64,000 nucleotides of DNA from Emmonsiellopsis sp. PD_33 (taxonomy: Eukaryota > Ascomycota > Eurotiomycetes > Onygenales > Ajellomycetaceae), in NCBI GenBank assembly GCA_032988165.1, contig JANTQF010000024.1, positions 124,001 through 188,000 on the forward strand. Direction: 5' to 3'. How positions within the stretch are numbered: position 1 is the first letter of the stretch; each line of letters starts with the position of its first letter. The notes under the pieces were generated by a model, which made no database searches, was not told the origin of the DNA, and saw only the letters and a program-made list of their open reading frames with translations. This document shows positions 23,001 through 34,312 of the stretch, piece by piece. The translations under genes and the position numbers were made by a program.

Positions 23001-26000
23001 CATTTGACAGCAAAATGGAGAGGACTTTGACCACGATCATCCTTGTGGTGGATATTGGCACCCAGCTCGGCAAGACTTTTGACCATGACTCCATGTTCGT
23101 GCATTACCGCGTTGTATAACGGAGTTCGTAAACGTGAATCCTCGATGTTGATGGAGGCCCCGTGATTTACCAGGAGATTGACCAGTGCACTGTTGTTGCG
23201 CCTTACTGCAACCAGCAGTGGACTGTGTCCAAATTCGTTCTGGTAGTCTGGGTTGGCGCCACGTTCCAACAAAACGTTAGCTATTGTCGCATATCCATCC
23301 TCCACTGCCAGTAAAAGCGGCGAGTAGAATGGCTTCTTGCTCAGATTAGCAAATAATTCGATTTTTGTAGACGAAATTCCGCTATCGCAACCAGAGTCAT
23401 CGGTTGTAGCACAAACGTTGGCTCCCCTTCCTAATAGAATTTCTGCAGTCCGCTCATGTCCATTAGATATGGCACGCAGCAAGGGTGAATAACCATGGGC
23501 ATCCAAATTTGGGTCAGCATCCCTATTAAGCAGGAGTTCCACGGTTGACTCTTGTCCAGTAGTGGCAGCAAAGGATAGTGGCGTACGGCCTTTTTGGTCT
23601 TTCAATCGGGCGTTGCCGATATCAGCTTCGAGAAAAGCCAGTACCACATCATCCAGACCAAAATAAGCTGCTACGAAGATACCTCCGGGTGGCCCTGGGG
23701 CATCCTTTTTTTCGTCTGCGATAAAATTGTTCAAGCGCATATTGAGTGGCCACGCACACGCTGCCACTTTGACGGCATCTTCCAGTAGATGCATAATTAG
23801 AGGCATTGGTACCGAGTGGCCTCGAGCGTGATGGCCCCAATTTCGGCAGGAGTAGTCATACAGGCAATATTTTGCCATGTATACCTTCAGTCCTTTCGTC
23901 TTTTCGCGAGGGGTAGGGTTGTCCTGAATAAGAACCACATCTCGCACAGCATCAAAGGCCAAATATGTCAAGCAAGTCGTCGCAATATATTGATGCCCTT
24001 CAGGAAGCCAGCGGTCCCGGGTCCGCTCGAAATATTCCTGCGTTGTGTAATGTACTAGACGGACCACGTCACTCTTCTTGTCCCTCGTGACAAGGCCAAC
24101 ACATAGGGAGATAGCCTCATCGATGTCAGGCATATTATCTGGGTCGAATCGAGATTCGCCAATCTCTACTGCTAGAGCATGCTGGATCTCCTTTGCCGAT
24201 AAAGGGCGTTTCGCACAAACAATCCATGTGAGTGTCTGCTTGGCTAGCTTGACTTGTTCGTCATTGTGGCCTTCAATTCGCCCCATGGCGACTTCATATG
24301 CACGATCGTATGCGCCAGATCCGCTTTGTAGCTTGCTGATAGCGGTCTTGATCGCTTTTGGTCTTGTCTTTCCACGTAGAGAGTCAACATGTAGATAAGC
24401 TAAGAGAAACCTGCCATTATAAGTTACACTGCCAGACGCTCGTAGGAGTTCGGTCATAATTCACTCACATTCCATCCACAGCTTTAGTGATTTTGTTGGT
24501 AACTTCAGTCCGCAGTTCACTGTCCTTTGCCACATAAGGTAGTCGTTGTTTAATTTGGTCCTGTACATATTTCTCCACGTCGTCGTCGTTTGCTCGGATT
24601 TCTAGCCATGGGCTGTTGTTGAATTTCGTAGTGATTTCTGGGACGAACCTCGACGTGACAAGGAGACGAATATGATGGCGACTCTGGAGCTCCATTAGAG
24701 TTGACAAAACCTGGCTAGCTGCCTCATCAGCTTCATCCAAGGCATCGGCAACAATAAATGTTTTCGAATAGCGAGATAATGTGGAATCAAGGGCGATGCA
24801 GAGCTCGTCATATAGCGGCCGTGTTCCTTTCCTTTCATTGGTATCGTAAAGATTTTCCACGGCCTCAGGGAGGGGGTCATTCTTCCGAACTAGCTGTTTT
24901 AGTATCCCCGCCATCATATCCTTCGGTTTTTCTATATGCCGTAATCCAAAGTTGCAGAATAAAAATGAGATACCAACATCCTCATCATACTGGAAGCGTC
25001 TATATAGTTCATCTACCACAATGGATGCCATTATTGTTTTGCCAGCGCCAGGTACACCAGGGCAGAATAGTGTACGCTGTTGGCCTCCAGTGAGCCATGC
25101 TGTAAATGTATCATCGTTCAGAAACCAGATGCCCGTACCGGCCTGTCGTCGGCCCAGAAAGTCACTCAGTTGTGCTCCAGGATCCGTATCCTTGAGCCAG
25201 GACAGAATCTTTCGAGATTCATCGGACTGTTTCCATTCTTGCAGCTCGCTTCTTGTCGCTCTAACTTCTTTGTTGATTTCTTGGCCCACTTGACAGTTGT
25301 TAATGGAACTTTCTCCAGCAAGCCGTGGCGGGTGAACTTACTAGACCTGAGAAAATCCAGAGCTCGCTGTGTTTCTTGGAGGTCCCTCGCTGGAACATAA
25401 CCAAGGAGCTCTTTTCCATAGGCAGCAGCCGTAGCAGCTGCATACCTTTGCCACCGATCATTCTTATGTGAATCGGCGTAGTCGCAGATGCCCCTAATTA
25501 CGAGACATGGGAAGTGACGCATCAGACCGGCGGCTTCCATCTCGAAGCAGATGCATTCCTCGCCAATATCCTTCACTATTTTATCCCGCGCAGCTGCATC
25601 TCTCAGCAATGTATTTCCCGAGGCAATAATCCCATAATGGATTTCTGGGTCTGTAGATCTCCGCTCGTCGCGTTGGACTTCCTCCTTTTCATCGCAGCCA
25701 CGGCAGCCATCCCCCGATACGTGGGTATATGATGAATTGAAAAGTCGGTCGTTCTCAAACCCTTGATGAACGTAGACACTGTCCGCCTGGCTGCTATTGA
25801 GTGTGCGGGCCTTCTTTCGTGGCATGGTCTCAAGAAATTCAGGCAGCCTTGACTGCCCTAGTTCATGTTCGGCTTGTAGACTTGCAAGAGCTTGGAGGAG
25901 GACCAGTGGCGGCATAGTCGGAGGATCATTTCGTTCCCATGTTTGATCCGGTTTGGCTTTCCCCAGGTCATACTGTATAACCCCCCCAGTACCTCCCCTC

Positions 26001-26365
26001 GGGTAGCTAACGACAACGTCGCCGAGGCGAATATCATAACCCCGCTCTGGTCGAGCGATGCCAGCACCGATCCCAACTAGTAGGCCAAATCTGATTTGCG
26101 GGAAAGTTGACAGTAAATTTGACGCCGTGATTGCAGCGGGCGTTGTCCCATATTCCCCCCCAGGAAGGGAAGCAATTACAACATTATGCTCCCCTATCTT
26201 ACCCCAGGCATAACAGTTCGTGTCTGTTAGGGGCTGGACGAAGTTGCACGGTCTCTTGTGACGCTCATCGAGTATTGCGCTCGCTGCGGCGCGCTCGATC
26301 GGCAGAGGCGAAATCCATCCGACCGTATAAAAATCAGGGCTTTCCAACGCTTTGTCGGCTTCCAT
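20087..26365 (-). CDS. NLR-type receptor: PNP_UDP - NACHT - ankyrin repeats
   Basis: Three exons on the minus strand: 25342-26365, 24469-25288 and 20087-24410, 6168 nt, 2055 aa without a break. Introns: GTAAGT...AAG (53 nt) and GTGAGT...CAG (58 nt); the second joins to give DGMFLLAYLH, a hallmark of fungal NACHT proteins. Domains: residues about 10-330 form a PNP_UDP (nucleoside phosphorylase-like) effector domain (GLLVGIGAGI, ECICFEMEAAGL, RGICDYADSHKN). Residues about 415-600 form a NACHT NTPase with Walker A GVPGAGKT (419-426) and Walker B TFIVADALDE (518-527). A winged-helix/linker region with VHYTTQEYF follows. About 32 ankyrin repeats span roughly 860-1950, then a tail of about 100 residues. 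Such proteins are NLR-like sensors tied to non-self recognition in fungi; the ligand here is unknown. The last repeats are almost identical. It stands alone next to the transposon block. Confidence 0.93.
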
Positions 26366-26999
26366 AGTTTGAGTGTTTTGGCAACAGGAGGCTTCCTCGC
26401 AAATCGATGGATGCTGGATTTGGATGTTGAGAAGGCCAGATCAAGTTTTGAGAATGGTTGTAACAGACTCACTACTGATTATCAGCTCTAGTGATTCCTA
26501 AATCCAAGGACGAAAAATATGGAAAAGGAAAGGGAAGAAAACTAGGCTCCAGCATGAAGGGGCATTTTGTGTAATTTCAGGCTGGAAGAATAGATGTTCC
26601 AGGTTGGTGTCAAGAGGTGTGAGGCAGCGGGCGAGCTTCATACTATTAATAGGTTTGGGGCGCGGTCCGGGGTCCCTGACAATGTGTGAGTCTGTACGCT
26701 GTGCCGCACATGATGCCGGCAATCCCCTGCACAAGAGAATATTCCATTGGTCAACATTTGAACCCACACTGAGTTTCTTGCCCACACCCCCTAGCCACCA
26801 GATTCTAATAAATGTTCGATATCTTGTGGCTTGTATAATGTTGAAATTGGTTGACTTCCCGCTGTCTGTTTGCGAGGTAGTCTGTGTGGTAGAATCTCCA
26901 CCCCATAGTATGGTAAGACGATTTTAATCTTACATTTGTTGTAAATATCGGACATTTAGAAGGTGTCGGCCGCTGTGGCAACTTTCGAATTCTTTGCTA
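26366..26999. other. Upstream region of the NLR gene
   Basis: Non-coding by inspection. It is moderately AT-rich and contains CpG, unlike the retrotransposon nest. No repeat, tRNA or conserved frame seen. Confidence 0.4.
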
Positions 27000-28033
27000 C
27001 ACGCGCACACAGCCTCGTCACAGAGAGAGCAATGGAGCCTCGTCAAGGCGTATTCTGTTCTGAGCCCCCCGCGGCGCGCGGCTTCGAAACCTCCGGGACG
27101 CTTCTGCAAAGTCCAATACAGATGTTGCTGCGCCTCCGACCTTCCTCCGTGATTGCTGTCGCAGCTCTCTTAGTCTCCGGTAGTCTACCAGTACATGGAC
27201 TACCGTCCCTTGAGCAACACAGACACATCTGTCATAATCTTAGAAACGATATAGTTTGCCGTAGATTGCTAACCAAGAGCGGCCGGTTCGAAGTTGTGTA
27301 AGCGGATATGGCTTTCTCGATTTGGAGGAGGTACCCTCCCCTAGGTGATATTAACCACTCTTCTTTCCACTCGTCCAGGATCTTTCTGCGGATAAATCCC
27401 CCTTCTCGTGAAGGGAGGTGTTGGGAGGGGTGCACCTGGCGAGCTGGCCGGCCTCATCGTTCCCGGGATCATCACAATGGCCCGGGATCCATTGGAGGAG
27501 AATTGGGATCCCTCGTGCTTTCATGGAGGCTGCCTGCAATATGGCTCGGATAATTCGCTGGCCAGATTTGTTGGACGGGCTTCGAATCGGTTTCAGCGCT
27601 GACAGGCTGTTGCAAAGACTAGCTGCGGGTTGTTCGACCTTATCTGAGCGGTTTTGCTGCTTTCGGGAGATCCGATAGACCCAGCCGATGGCGTATTATA
27701 TCGCCATGAGGCCCGCGGCATATACTGACCAGTACTCATTGAACCGATGCTGACTTGTTATGATTCCGAGGCCGTTAGGTCCTTGTTGAGAGCTACGGCT
27801 GCAGCCCCAGGTTGTTTCTGCTGGCCCGGAGCGTCGGAAAAGACCGCAATTCCTGGCATGACCCATCTGGCCGCGGCGTTCTCTATGCCTTTTCCCGGTC
27901 GGGTGAAATTTCGATTCCGGTAAACGGTTGCTTTCGCCATGGTGCCAGTGGCTTGGGGGTCGATTGTCTCCGGGGCTTGCAGGAGACGCAGGTCCGTTAT
28001 TCGGAATGTCTTAGCCAGGGGGAAGTAGACCAT
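27000..28033 (-). pseudogene. LINE (non-LTR retrotransposon) relic: RNase H and C-terminal region
   Basis: Minus-strand fragments in shifting frames follow the order expected at the 3' end of a Tad/I-type LINE ORF2. AVFSDAPGQQKQPGAAAVAL (around 27800) resembles the start of RNase H. LQWIPGHCDDPGNDEAGQLA (around 27430-27490) is the catalytic His region. Then come LRTGRSWLAIYGK and DRCVCVAQGTVVHVLVD, the degenerate C-terminal zinc-knuckle block. Several stops and frameshifts make it dead. Reverse transcriptase and endonuclease were not found, so this is a 5'-truncated or eroded copy. CpG is still present, so it has not been mutated like the Copia/Gypsy nest. Confidence 0.75.
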
Positions 28034-30643
28034 GGCATCCCACGGTTTTTGTTGGAGGACGAAAAGCTTGATAGATTGAATCTGCTACGTTTTGACATCC
28101 TGCTGTGTCAAATATTCCACATTCGTGCGATAACTAATCCGTCGTTAGCTCGTGACATGACGTCATTGCTGGCACCTCAAGAACTTGAGCATCAGGATAG
28201 TCGCCACCACTTTCAGTAATCCGTCTGCTTGAGGGCCCCTCCGCTTTAGCTTAGGAGTGTGTTCATGCACTGGGATGCATCTCACCAAAAGCGTCACCGA
28301 TCAACCTTTTTCGACCCAGGAAATATAACAGATGTTTCCGGCCATAGTTTTCGAAGCCCTCGCGACGCGGATTTTGAGGAAGGGAAGAAATCGCCCCCTG
28401 ATGAGAAGGGAGTTCGGAAGTGGTCTCGAATCAGCTCCCCAGTCCGGCGGCGGTGACCTGGCTTGCACCACCACCAATTCCTGGGCGATTTCCATGTCCT
28501 CCACTTTCAACGATGTGAACTCCTCCAAGCTCCCATTACCTCCCGTGGTCCTTCGCCCGACATGGTCCTATCTCGCACCACGATGGACCACAGCCATAAT
28601 TCTCCTAGTATCTGCCTCTACAGCTCGACCAAATCATCATAATAAATCCCATTTCCCAATCATTGCCATCCTGTTAAAGTTACCGGCCGCCTTGTTTCCC
28701 ATCTTGTTTTCTTTGCAAGCTGGTAGTTCCGTCATTTTGAATAATCAAGGTAGACCGAGTCTGCAAGCAAAGATTAATTACTTGCCCGGCCAACAAGGTT
28801 ATATACATATCTTTCTAGGCGCGTCTCAGAAGCTACAGTCCGAGGAGTTCCCGGTTATATATGCTCTTAGCAGGTCCTTTTAGGTTCTTGAATTTAAGCA
28901 GGCCCGAGATATATCACTAGGCATGTATAACCTTTATTTAGTTAACTGCTGATCACTGAATAACCCCGCGTCACTAACGTTTCTATCCTAATATCCTATG
29001 ATAAGATTTGTCTGCAACCATTGCACCGCAGTGCCCCAGCCCCTGCCTAGCCTGGGGAAGATAACATCTGGGTGCTGTGGGATATTTCTATACATGTGCA
29101 AGTAAGTCTATCCATTTATGTCCTTCAGAAGCATGGGATAAATTTTCATAAGGTAACAAATGTGGAGTAGGTTAGACTTTTCTTAGGTGTATATAAAGAT
29201 GGGTAATAATCCCACATGGGTAACTGGGTCTAGTTCCTCCTTGCACATCTAAAAATCCCACCCAATAATCACAAGTCCCAAAATTTCAGGGAGATGCTGA
29301 ATGTATACGGCATAGGAAGGGTGCTCCATAAATCAGGAACTAATAACCATCCTGGATAGCATGTATCTATTTGGCTCGGTATGTCATAAATATCCAGAGA
29401 AGAGATCTACCCTGATGGGCCGTCGCTCTGGGTGGCTATTGACAGTTTTAGGGGGTTACCTTGTAGGTCCGTGACATAGATGGGTTACATTTTATCCTAT
29501 TTAAATGGTTCGTTTGGAAATGTCAAAATATCGTATCCAAAAGCTCCCTAGTTGCTGATTAGTGGTGTATCAACAGGGGCTGTCTAGCCACATTCCAAAC
29601 TGCAGTCTTCTCGCAGGGTGGAATGATGCCTGTTTGATTCTTCCTAGGAGTGAGCGTCTTATTGGCCTGGCATCCCACACTCCCCATTTCTACTGATGAC
29701 AGGAGCTGAGTCTGGGGGCTGGCCTGTTCATTTCAGCTGCTCCACTAACTAGCAGTACTTTCAACGGTGTTCTGGGAATAAATTGGGCTAAGGGTAAATG
29801 CAGTCCAGTATTTTAGCAATGTCAGCCGCTTGTTGCTACCTGCATTTTTACCCACCATCCTGGAAGATATGGGATCCACGTCGGCAAATTCGCAGAGACT
29901 GTCAGCACTTTCCTAGGTATTTCCAATTTCGTACCATTCTTGGTTAGCATTGATAGCAAATCGCTACCAACAAAGGACTCTGGTGATTGCATCTTTGTCT
30001 CGGATGGCCTGTGTTGAGCATGTTTGGCTGGCTGTCTGCATATTGCACGCCGATACATTAGCATCTTTATAGCGACTAGTGATGTCTTTCCAAGAATTGT
30101 CAATATCCTCCCTTGGGTTTTAACCATGTAGTTTCCCGGATCTTTCTTAATTGGAAAAATTAGCGGTAGGAACTTGCGTTGAAAGCCGGGCAGGGAGGGG
30201 ACATGCATCATACTTCTAATAAGCCAATGCAGGCCACTTCTTGGAACAAACTTGTTTCTGCGGCCAGATTCCCCGCTGTAAATCAAGGGACAGCCTATTA
30301 GCACAGTGATTCAACAGCGATTTTACACTCCCCTTGCGCAGGCCGCTGGGCAAAGAAGACCGCAAGTCCGAAGAGACAAGAGATATTGGATCAGCGGAGA
30401 TTGACGAGAGACAATGGAGAAGAAGAATTGATGGCCGTTGTTTGAGAGGATTGTGGCACTGGCTGCCGATTTGTGCTCTAAACAGGAGATGTTTCTCCTG
30501 AGGATGATTCCATGGTTCTAAGGCTCTCGAGGGAAGGTTGGAATAACCTTATCCTGCTAAGCGAGGTACTAACTAGGTTCGGCTAAAGCCATGCTGATCT
30601 ATAGATGCCAAGCCAGCCGTCTGTTCAACCTCAACTCCCAATC
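28034..30643. other. Repeat-derived, gene-poor stretch
   Basis: Contains repeat copy 2 (28933-29272). An uninterrupted minus-strand frame of 160 codons at 29822-30304 is neither recognised nor supported by a promoter or introns, and a 183-codon plus-strand frame at 28332-28883 is likewise unrecognised. It may be the body of the decayed LINE or another old transposon. The pre-insertion flank of the Copia element ends at 30643. Confidence 0.4.
28933..29272. repeat. Dispersed direct repeat, copy 2
   Basis: Second copy of the repeat at 18401-18858, in the same orientation, lacking about 130 bp of internal sequence. Differences include small indels and both transition types, so the copies are old. 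The pair brackets the NLR gene and the LINE relic. Confidence 0.7.
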
Positions 30644-30933
30644 TGTGAGAAGCAGTATGGTATGCGCCCCAAGCACCTGCAGAGCAGATCCTCTATTTTT
30701 CAGTCATTCAGTTCTGCATCAATGGTCTTTTCATTGTTTCCTTCTTAATAGTGATAATAACTGATTGTCCCTATTGTTTTCTACATCTATTTTGTATGGT
30801 ATCTTAGATTTTCATTATCTCAGGCAATCATGTGTTAGTAGCTATAAATAGTGGTGAAATCCACTAACTTAGACAAAGGAATCAATCATCTTTCTCCTCA
30901 TGGATATCTCTAATTACATTCAACCCTCTTATA
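30644..30933 (+). repeat. Copia 5' LTR
   Basis: Begins TGTGAGAAG and ends CTCTTATA (a probable mutated CA end). It aligns without gaps to 58239-58528; the differences I compared are transitions. It keeps one CG at about 30665 where the 3' LTR has TG. Confidence 0.88.
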
Positions 30934-30949
30934 GTTATGAGCCCAGACT
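30934..30949 (+). other. Primer-binding site, half initiator tRNA-Met
   Basis: GTTATGAGCCCAGAC directly follows the 5' LTR. It complements the anticodon stem-loop of fungal initiator tRNA-Met (GGGCTCATAAC), not the 3' CCA end, so priming would use a cleaved half-tRNA as in Drosophila copia. Confidence 0.65.
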
Positions 30950-31079
30950 CTTCCACAATGTGCTAGACTTCTTATTTACATTGATTATCACTATTTCTAC
31001 CATCTTCACCCTATATTACAGGTATTTCACTTGAATATCTGATTCTATACAGCCTCCAACTGTCCCTACTACAATAAAA

Positions 31080-31900
31080 ATGTTAACTAAAATTATCCTC
31101 AATAATATAAAAGACTAGGATAAATGGTACAAAAACATGTTATTCATCACTCAATTCAATGATTTCAAACCCTATATGAACCTGGTTACAGACCCAGAGC
31201 CTGCTCTGGAACACCCTAAATCATACAAACAGGATAAATCTATAAAAGTTGAAGAACAGAACCTGGCAGTGTGTGAGTACACCCTGTTAAAAAAGGACTA
31301 TGAGGAATATAGAGCAGCAGAGAAGGCAGTATCAACATACATCCTTAAGTATATATCTCAAGATGTATGATAATGCCTGGGGGATGAGATAAATCCTCAG
31401 GAAATGATTCATCTATTCAAAGTAGAAAAAGCTCTTATCAACCACTGGAGGAAAGTTGAACTTAGTAACAATTATATTAAACTCTCCACCAGTTCAAAAA
31501 ACAAGAATCCTTTTGACTGGGTGAGGCACTGGCAGGTAGCACAAAAGAAAATCATTGAATATAGTATAGAGGATCATAAGAGCAAACATTCTGCTATATT
31601 TAAATTCCTCAAAGCTACCACTAAAATCAACACTAACTAGAGCCAGATCCAGAGATCTAGCATTCTTAAACATGAAAAAGCTGGAAAAGAGCTGATCTCA
31701 GTTAATATTTTAATAGAGAGATTCTATGACAAACTTCATATTACTAGCACTAAAGAATTCTATAACTAAATATCAGCTACATTTGCAACATTTAATAGCA
31801 TGAAGGCAGGAGGGAAAGACACAGAAAAACCATCAGACTCACAGTAAAACTTAGAGGGTAATTAATTAGATTCCCAGTAATCCAAACAGATATGCACTTA
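31080..31900 (+). pseudogene. Copia gag remnant
   Basis: Open stretches at 31137-31370 and 31404-31640, separated by stops, encode a charged helical protein (e.g. NPFDWVRHWQVAQKKIIEYS) of the kind found at the start of fungal Copia polyproteins. The assignment rests on position between the primer-binding site and the protease. No zinc knuckle survives. Confidence 0.6.
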
Positions 31901-32189
31901 CAGAGGAAAATATTCAATTACTAAATGCTTCTATCTCAACTCTATTATTCACTCAAAAAACTTCATTTTGAATTCTAATACCAAGAAAAAGGTCAAATAG
32001 ATCCTAGAATCAAACAAGAAGATCAAGAAGATAGTAGAAAAAGCTATAGTAAAGTCTAAAAAGAATAAGAAAGTAGGTAAGGAATTAAATTTAAAGACCC
32101 TAATAACCTCAAAAAATGATGCTAATGCTACTATTACTTTCAAATTCAAATCTGCTAGAGATACAGATGAGGTCTTTAATAGTGTATTT

Positions 32190-33560
32190 GCAACTACCTC
32201 AGTCATTCTTAGTAATGATTTTTCTCAGACTGATAACTACTCTCTCAAGAATAGCTTCATATATGATAATGGAGCAAATCAGCATGTTTGTAATGACTAC
32301 CAATGTTTTCAGGATTTTTGCATTATCAATGAAAAGATGTGGGCTGGAGATACTATAGTCTCAATTTATAACTATAGTAATGTTTCAGTACACCTACAGA
32401 CCCCCCACAGTGAAAAATTATATATATTGCTTGATGTCATCTATATATCTATTTTCTTTATAAATATCACTGCAGCCCCAGCATTTAACTAATAGAATAT
32501 AGGGATAAATAAATTGAACTATAAGCTAATTAATAAGAAAGATAATGTTCAATTCCTACTACAGCATCACTATGAAAAATTCATTTTTAAATATAACCCT
32601 CTAGATGATATTATTTTTACTATTTAAATACTTTCTCAACTTCTCATACCAGCAACAACAGCTCTGTAGTATAAATACCTTGGTCACCTCAGTCCAGAAG
32701 CTCTTCAACATCTACCTAAATTCATGGTGAGGGCCTGCCTCACTAACAGCCTAAAAACTGCTGACTGCATGGCCTGCACCTTAGGAAAATCTCACCTCCA
32801 GATATCTAGGAAATCAATGAATAGAGGCAATAAACCCTTTGAAGTTATTCATTTTAACCTTACCCATATATCTCTAGCCTATAATAGAGACTACTATCTT
32901 GCTTATGTCTACAACACCCTTACTCACACTTATTAGGCTGAGGTGTTTCCTACAAAAGACCAATGCAGGTCATTTCTCAAAAAATTCATTAATAAAGTTA
33001 AAAGACACTATAATTTGAAGGTTTTAACCCTTCATATAGATAGAGAAATATCACTTATAAAGATCTTTCTTGAAAAAATCAGGACTTATAGCATTCACAT
33101 TGAACCTTCACCTCCCCACATGCCTGAATCTAATGGTGCAGCTGAATGCTTAGGGGGTATGATAATTACTCTAGACTATACAATTTGAATTAATATAAAT
33201 CTTCCTGAAGATCTCTAGTCTGAGGTATATAAGATCACTGTCTATCTTCTTAATTAAACACTAGTTTGGCAGCTCAAATGGAAGACTTCAATACAGGCTC
33301 TAGCCTTCCATCTTAGTAAATCAATGAATCTTGACCTAAGCCATCTACATGCATATAGATGCTAAGTGTACATTTTTGATAAAATCATTCTGAAGCTCCA
33401 AAAACTTGCCTTACATGCTAAAATTGGACATCTAGTTGGATATGTATTGAATAATATTTTCCATATCTAGCTCCCAAGAGAATGAAAGGTTATAGAGATG
33501 CAAGATATAATCTTCAATGAAGATTTCTTTTTTAACCCTGAAGACCTACTCAAATAGCTT
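32190..33560 (+). pseudogene. Copia protease and integrase remnant
   Basis: Around 32265, YDNGANQHVCND is the Copia protease site (normally D-S-G-A). Around 32770-32800, DCMACTLGKSH is the second half of the integrase zinc finger. The catalytic core follows: FNLTHIS at about 32850 (first Asp changed to Asn, as a G-to-A change would do), HIDREIS at about 33035 and the Glu in PESNGAAE at about 33125. Several in-frame stops. Confidence 0.8.
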
Positions 33561-33972
33561 TCTTTAATATTCTTAATATTAGTAGATTTACTACTGCCAA
33601 CTAACATTTCAAAAAGTGTCAGATTTGATGTTCAGGAATTTAAAAGTTCTGAAGATGAAACTAAAATCTGCACACCTTCTAATATCTTAATGCCTTCCTT
33701 CAAAATGGTCAATATGACTTCAAAAATAATGTTAGAACTGAATTCTTAGATGTTGCTAACCTCAGAACTGACTCCTACACTAATATTAGATTTCCCCAAA
33801 TTTATGATGCCAACCAGTGGAATCCCTCAGATAGATAATTTAAATACTGCACTTAACAATGACATCAATATAGATAATCTATTAGATTAGTTATTCAAAA
33901 CTCTTCAGTTAGATATATCATCTCTAAATGAACTACCTATCACTCTAGCTAGAGAAATATGTAATGAAATAT

Positions 33973-34292
33973 TAAAGCAGGGACAGAATGTGCATATCAG
34001 GCAGCACTGAACAGAACAGCAGCAAACACAAGAAAAGAATTGATATTAATGTCAAAGCAGAGGAATGTATTGGCAATCTATAGTACAAAACAACACAGTA
34101 ATAAAATGATAAGGCAACACACAAAAGAAATAAAAGATCTATCTCAAAGAAGCATACACATGCATGAGAAAAATCATGAACAAACAGATGAAGTCTCATA
34201 ATAAAAGGGAAATATCTATCTTCATAACTACACTTGGTAGCAAAAAGCCTCAGCAAAAAATTGATCTGACCTAATGGTAGATCCCCACCACA
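33973..34292 (-). repeat. Gypsy LTR 1 (3' LTR of unit A)
   Basis: 320 bp. On the plus strand it starts TAAAGCAGGGAC (TG changed to TA; the other copies keep TGAAG) and ends CCACCACA. It is the 3' end of unit A when read on the coding strand. Confidence 0.88.
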
Positions 34293-34312
34293 TATCTCCT
34301 CTCTCCCTGATT
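34293..34312 (-). other. Polypurine tract of Gypsy unit A
   Basis: Read on the minus strand this is AGGGAGAGAGGAGATA, directly adjacent to the LTR. It fixes the coding strand as minus. The equivalent in unit B is at about 45344-45360. Confidence 0.6.

Noticed and set aside
20087..24410. CRISPR-like or minisatellite array (regular 99-bp units)
   Set aside because: The periodicity is that of ankyrin-coding repeats in an open frame.
25342..26365. Stand-alone nucleoside phosphorylase gene
   Set aside because: The exon splices in phase to the NACHT exon; the PNP domain is the N-terminal part of an NLR.
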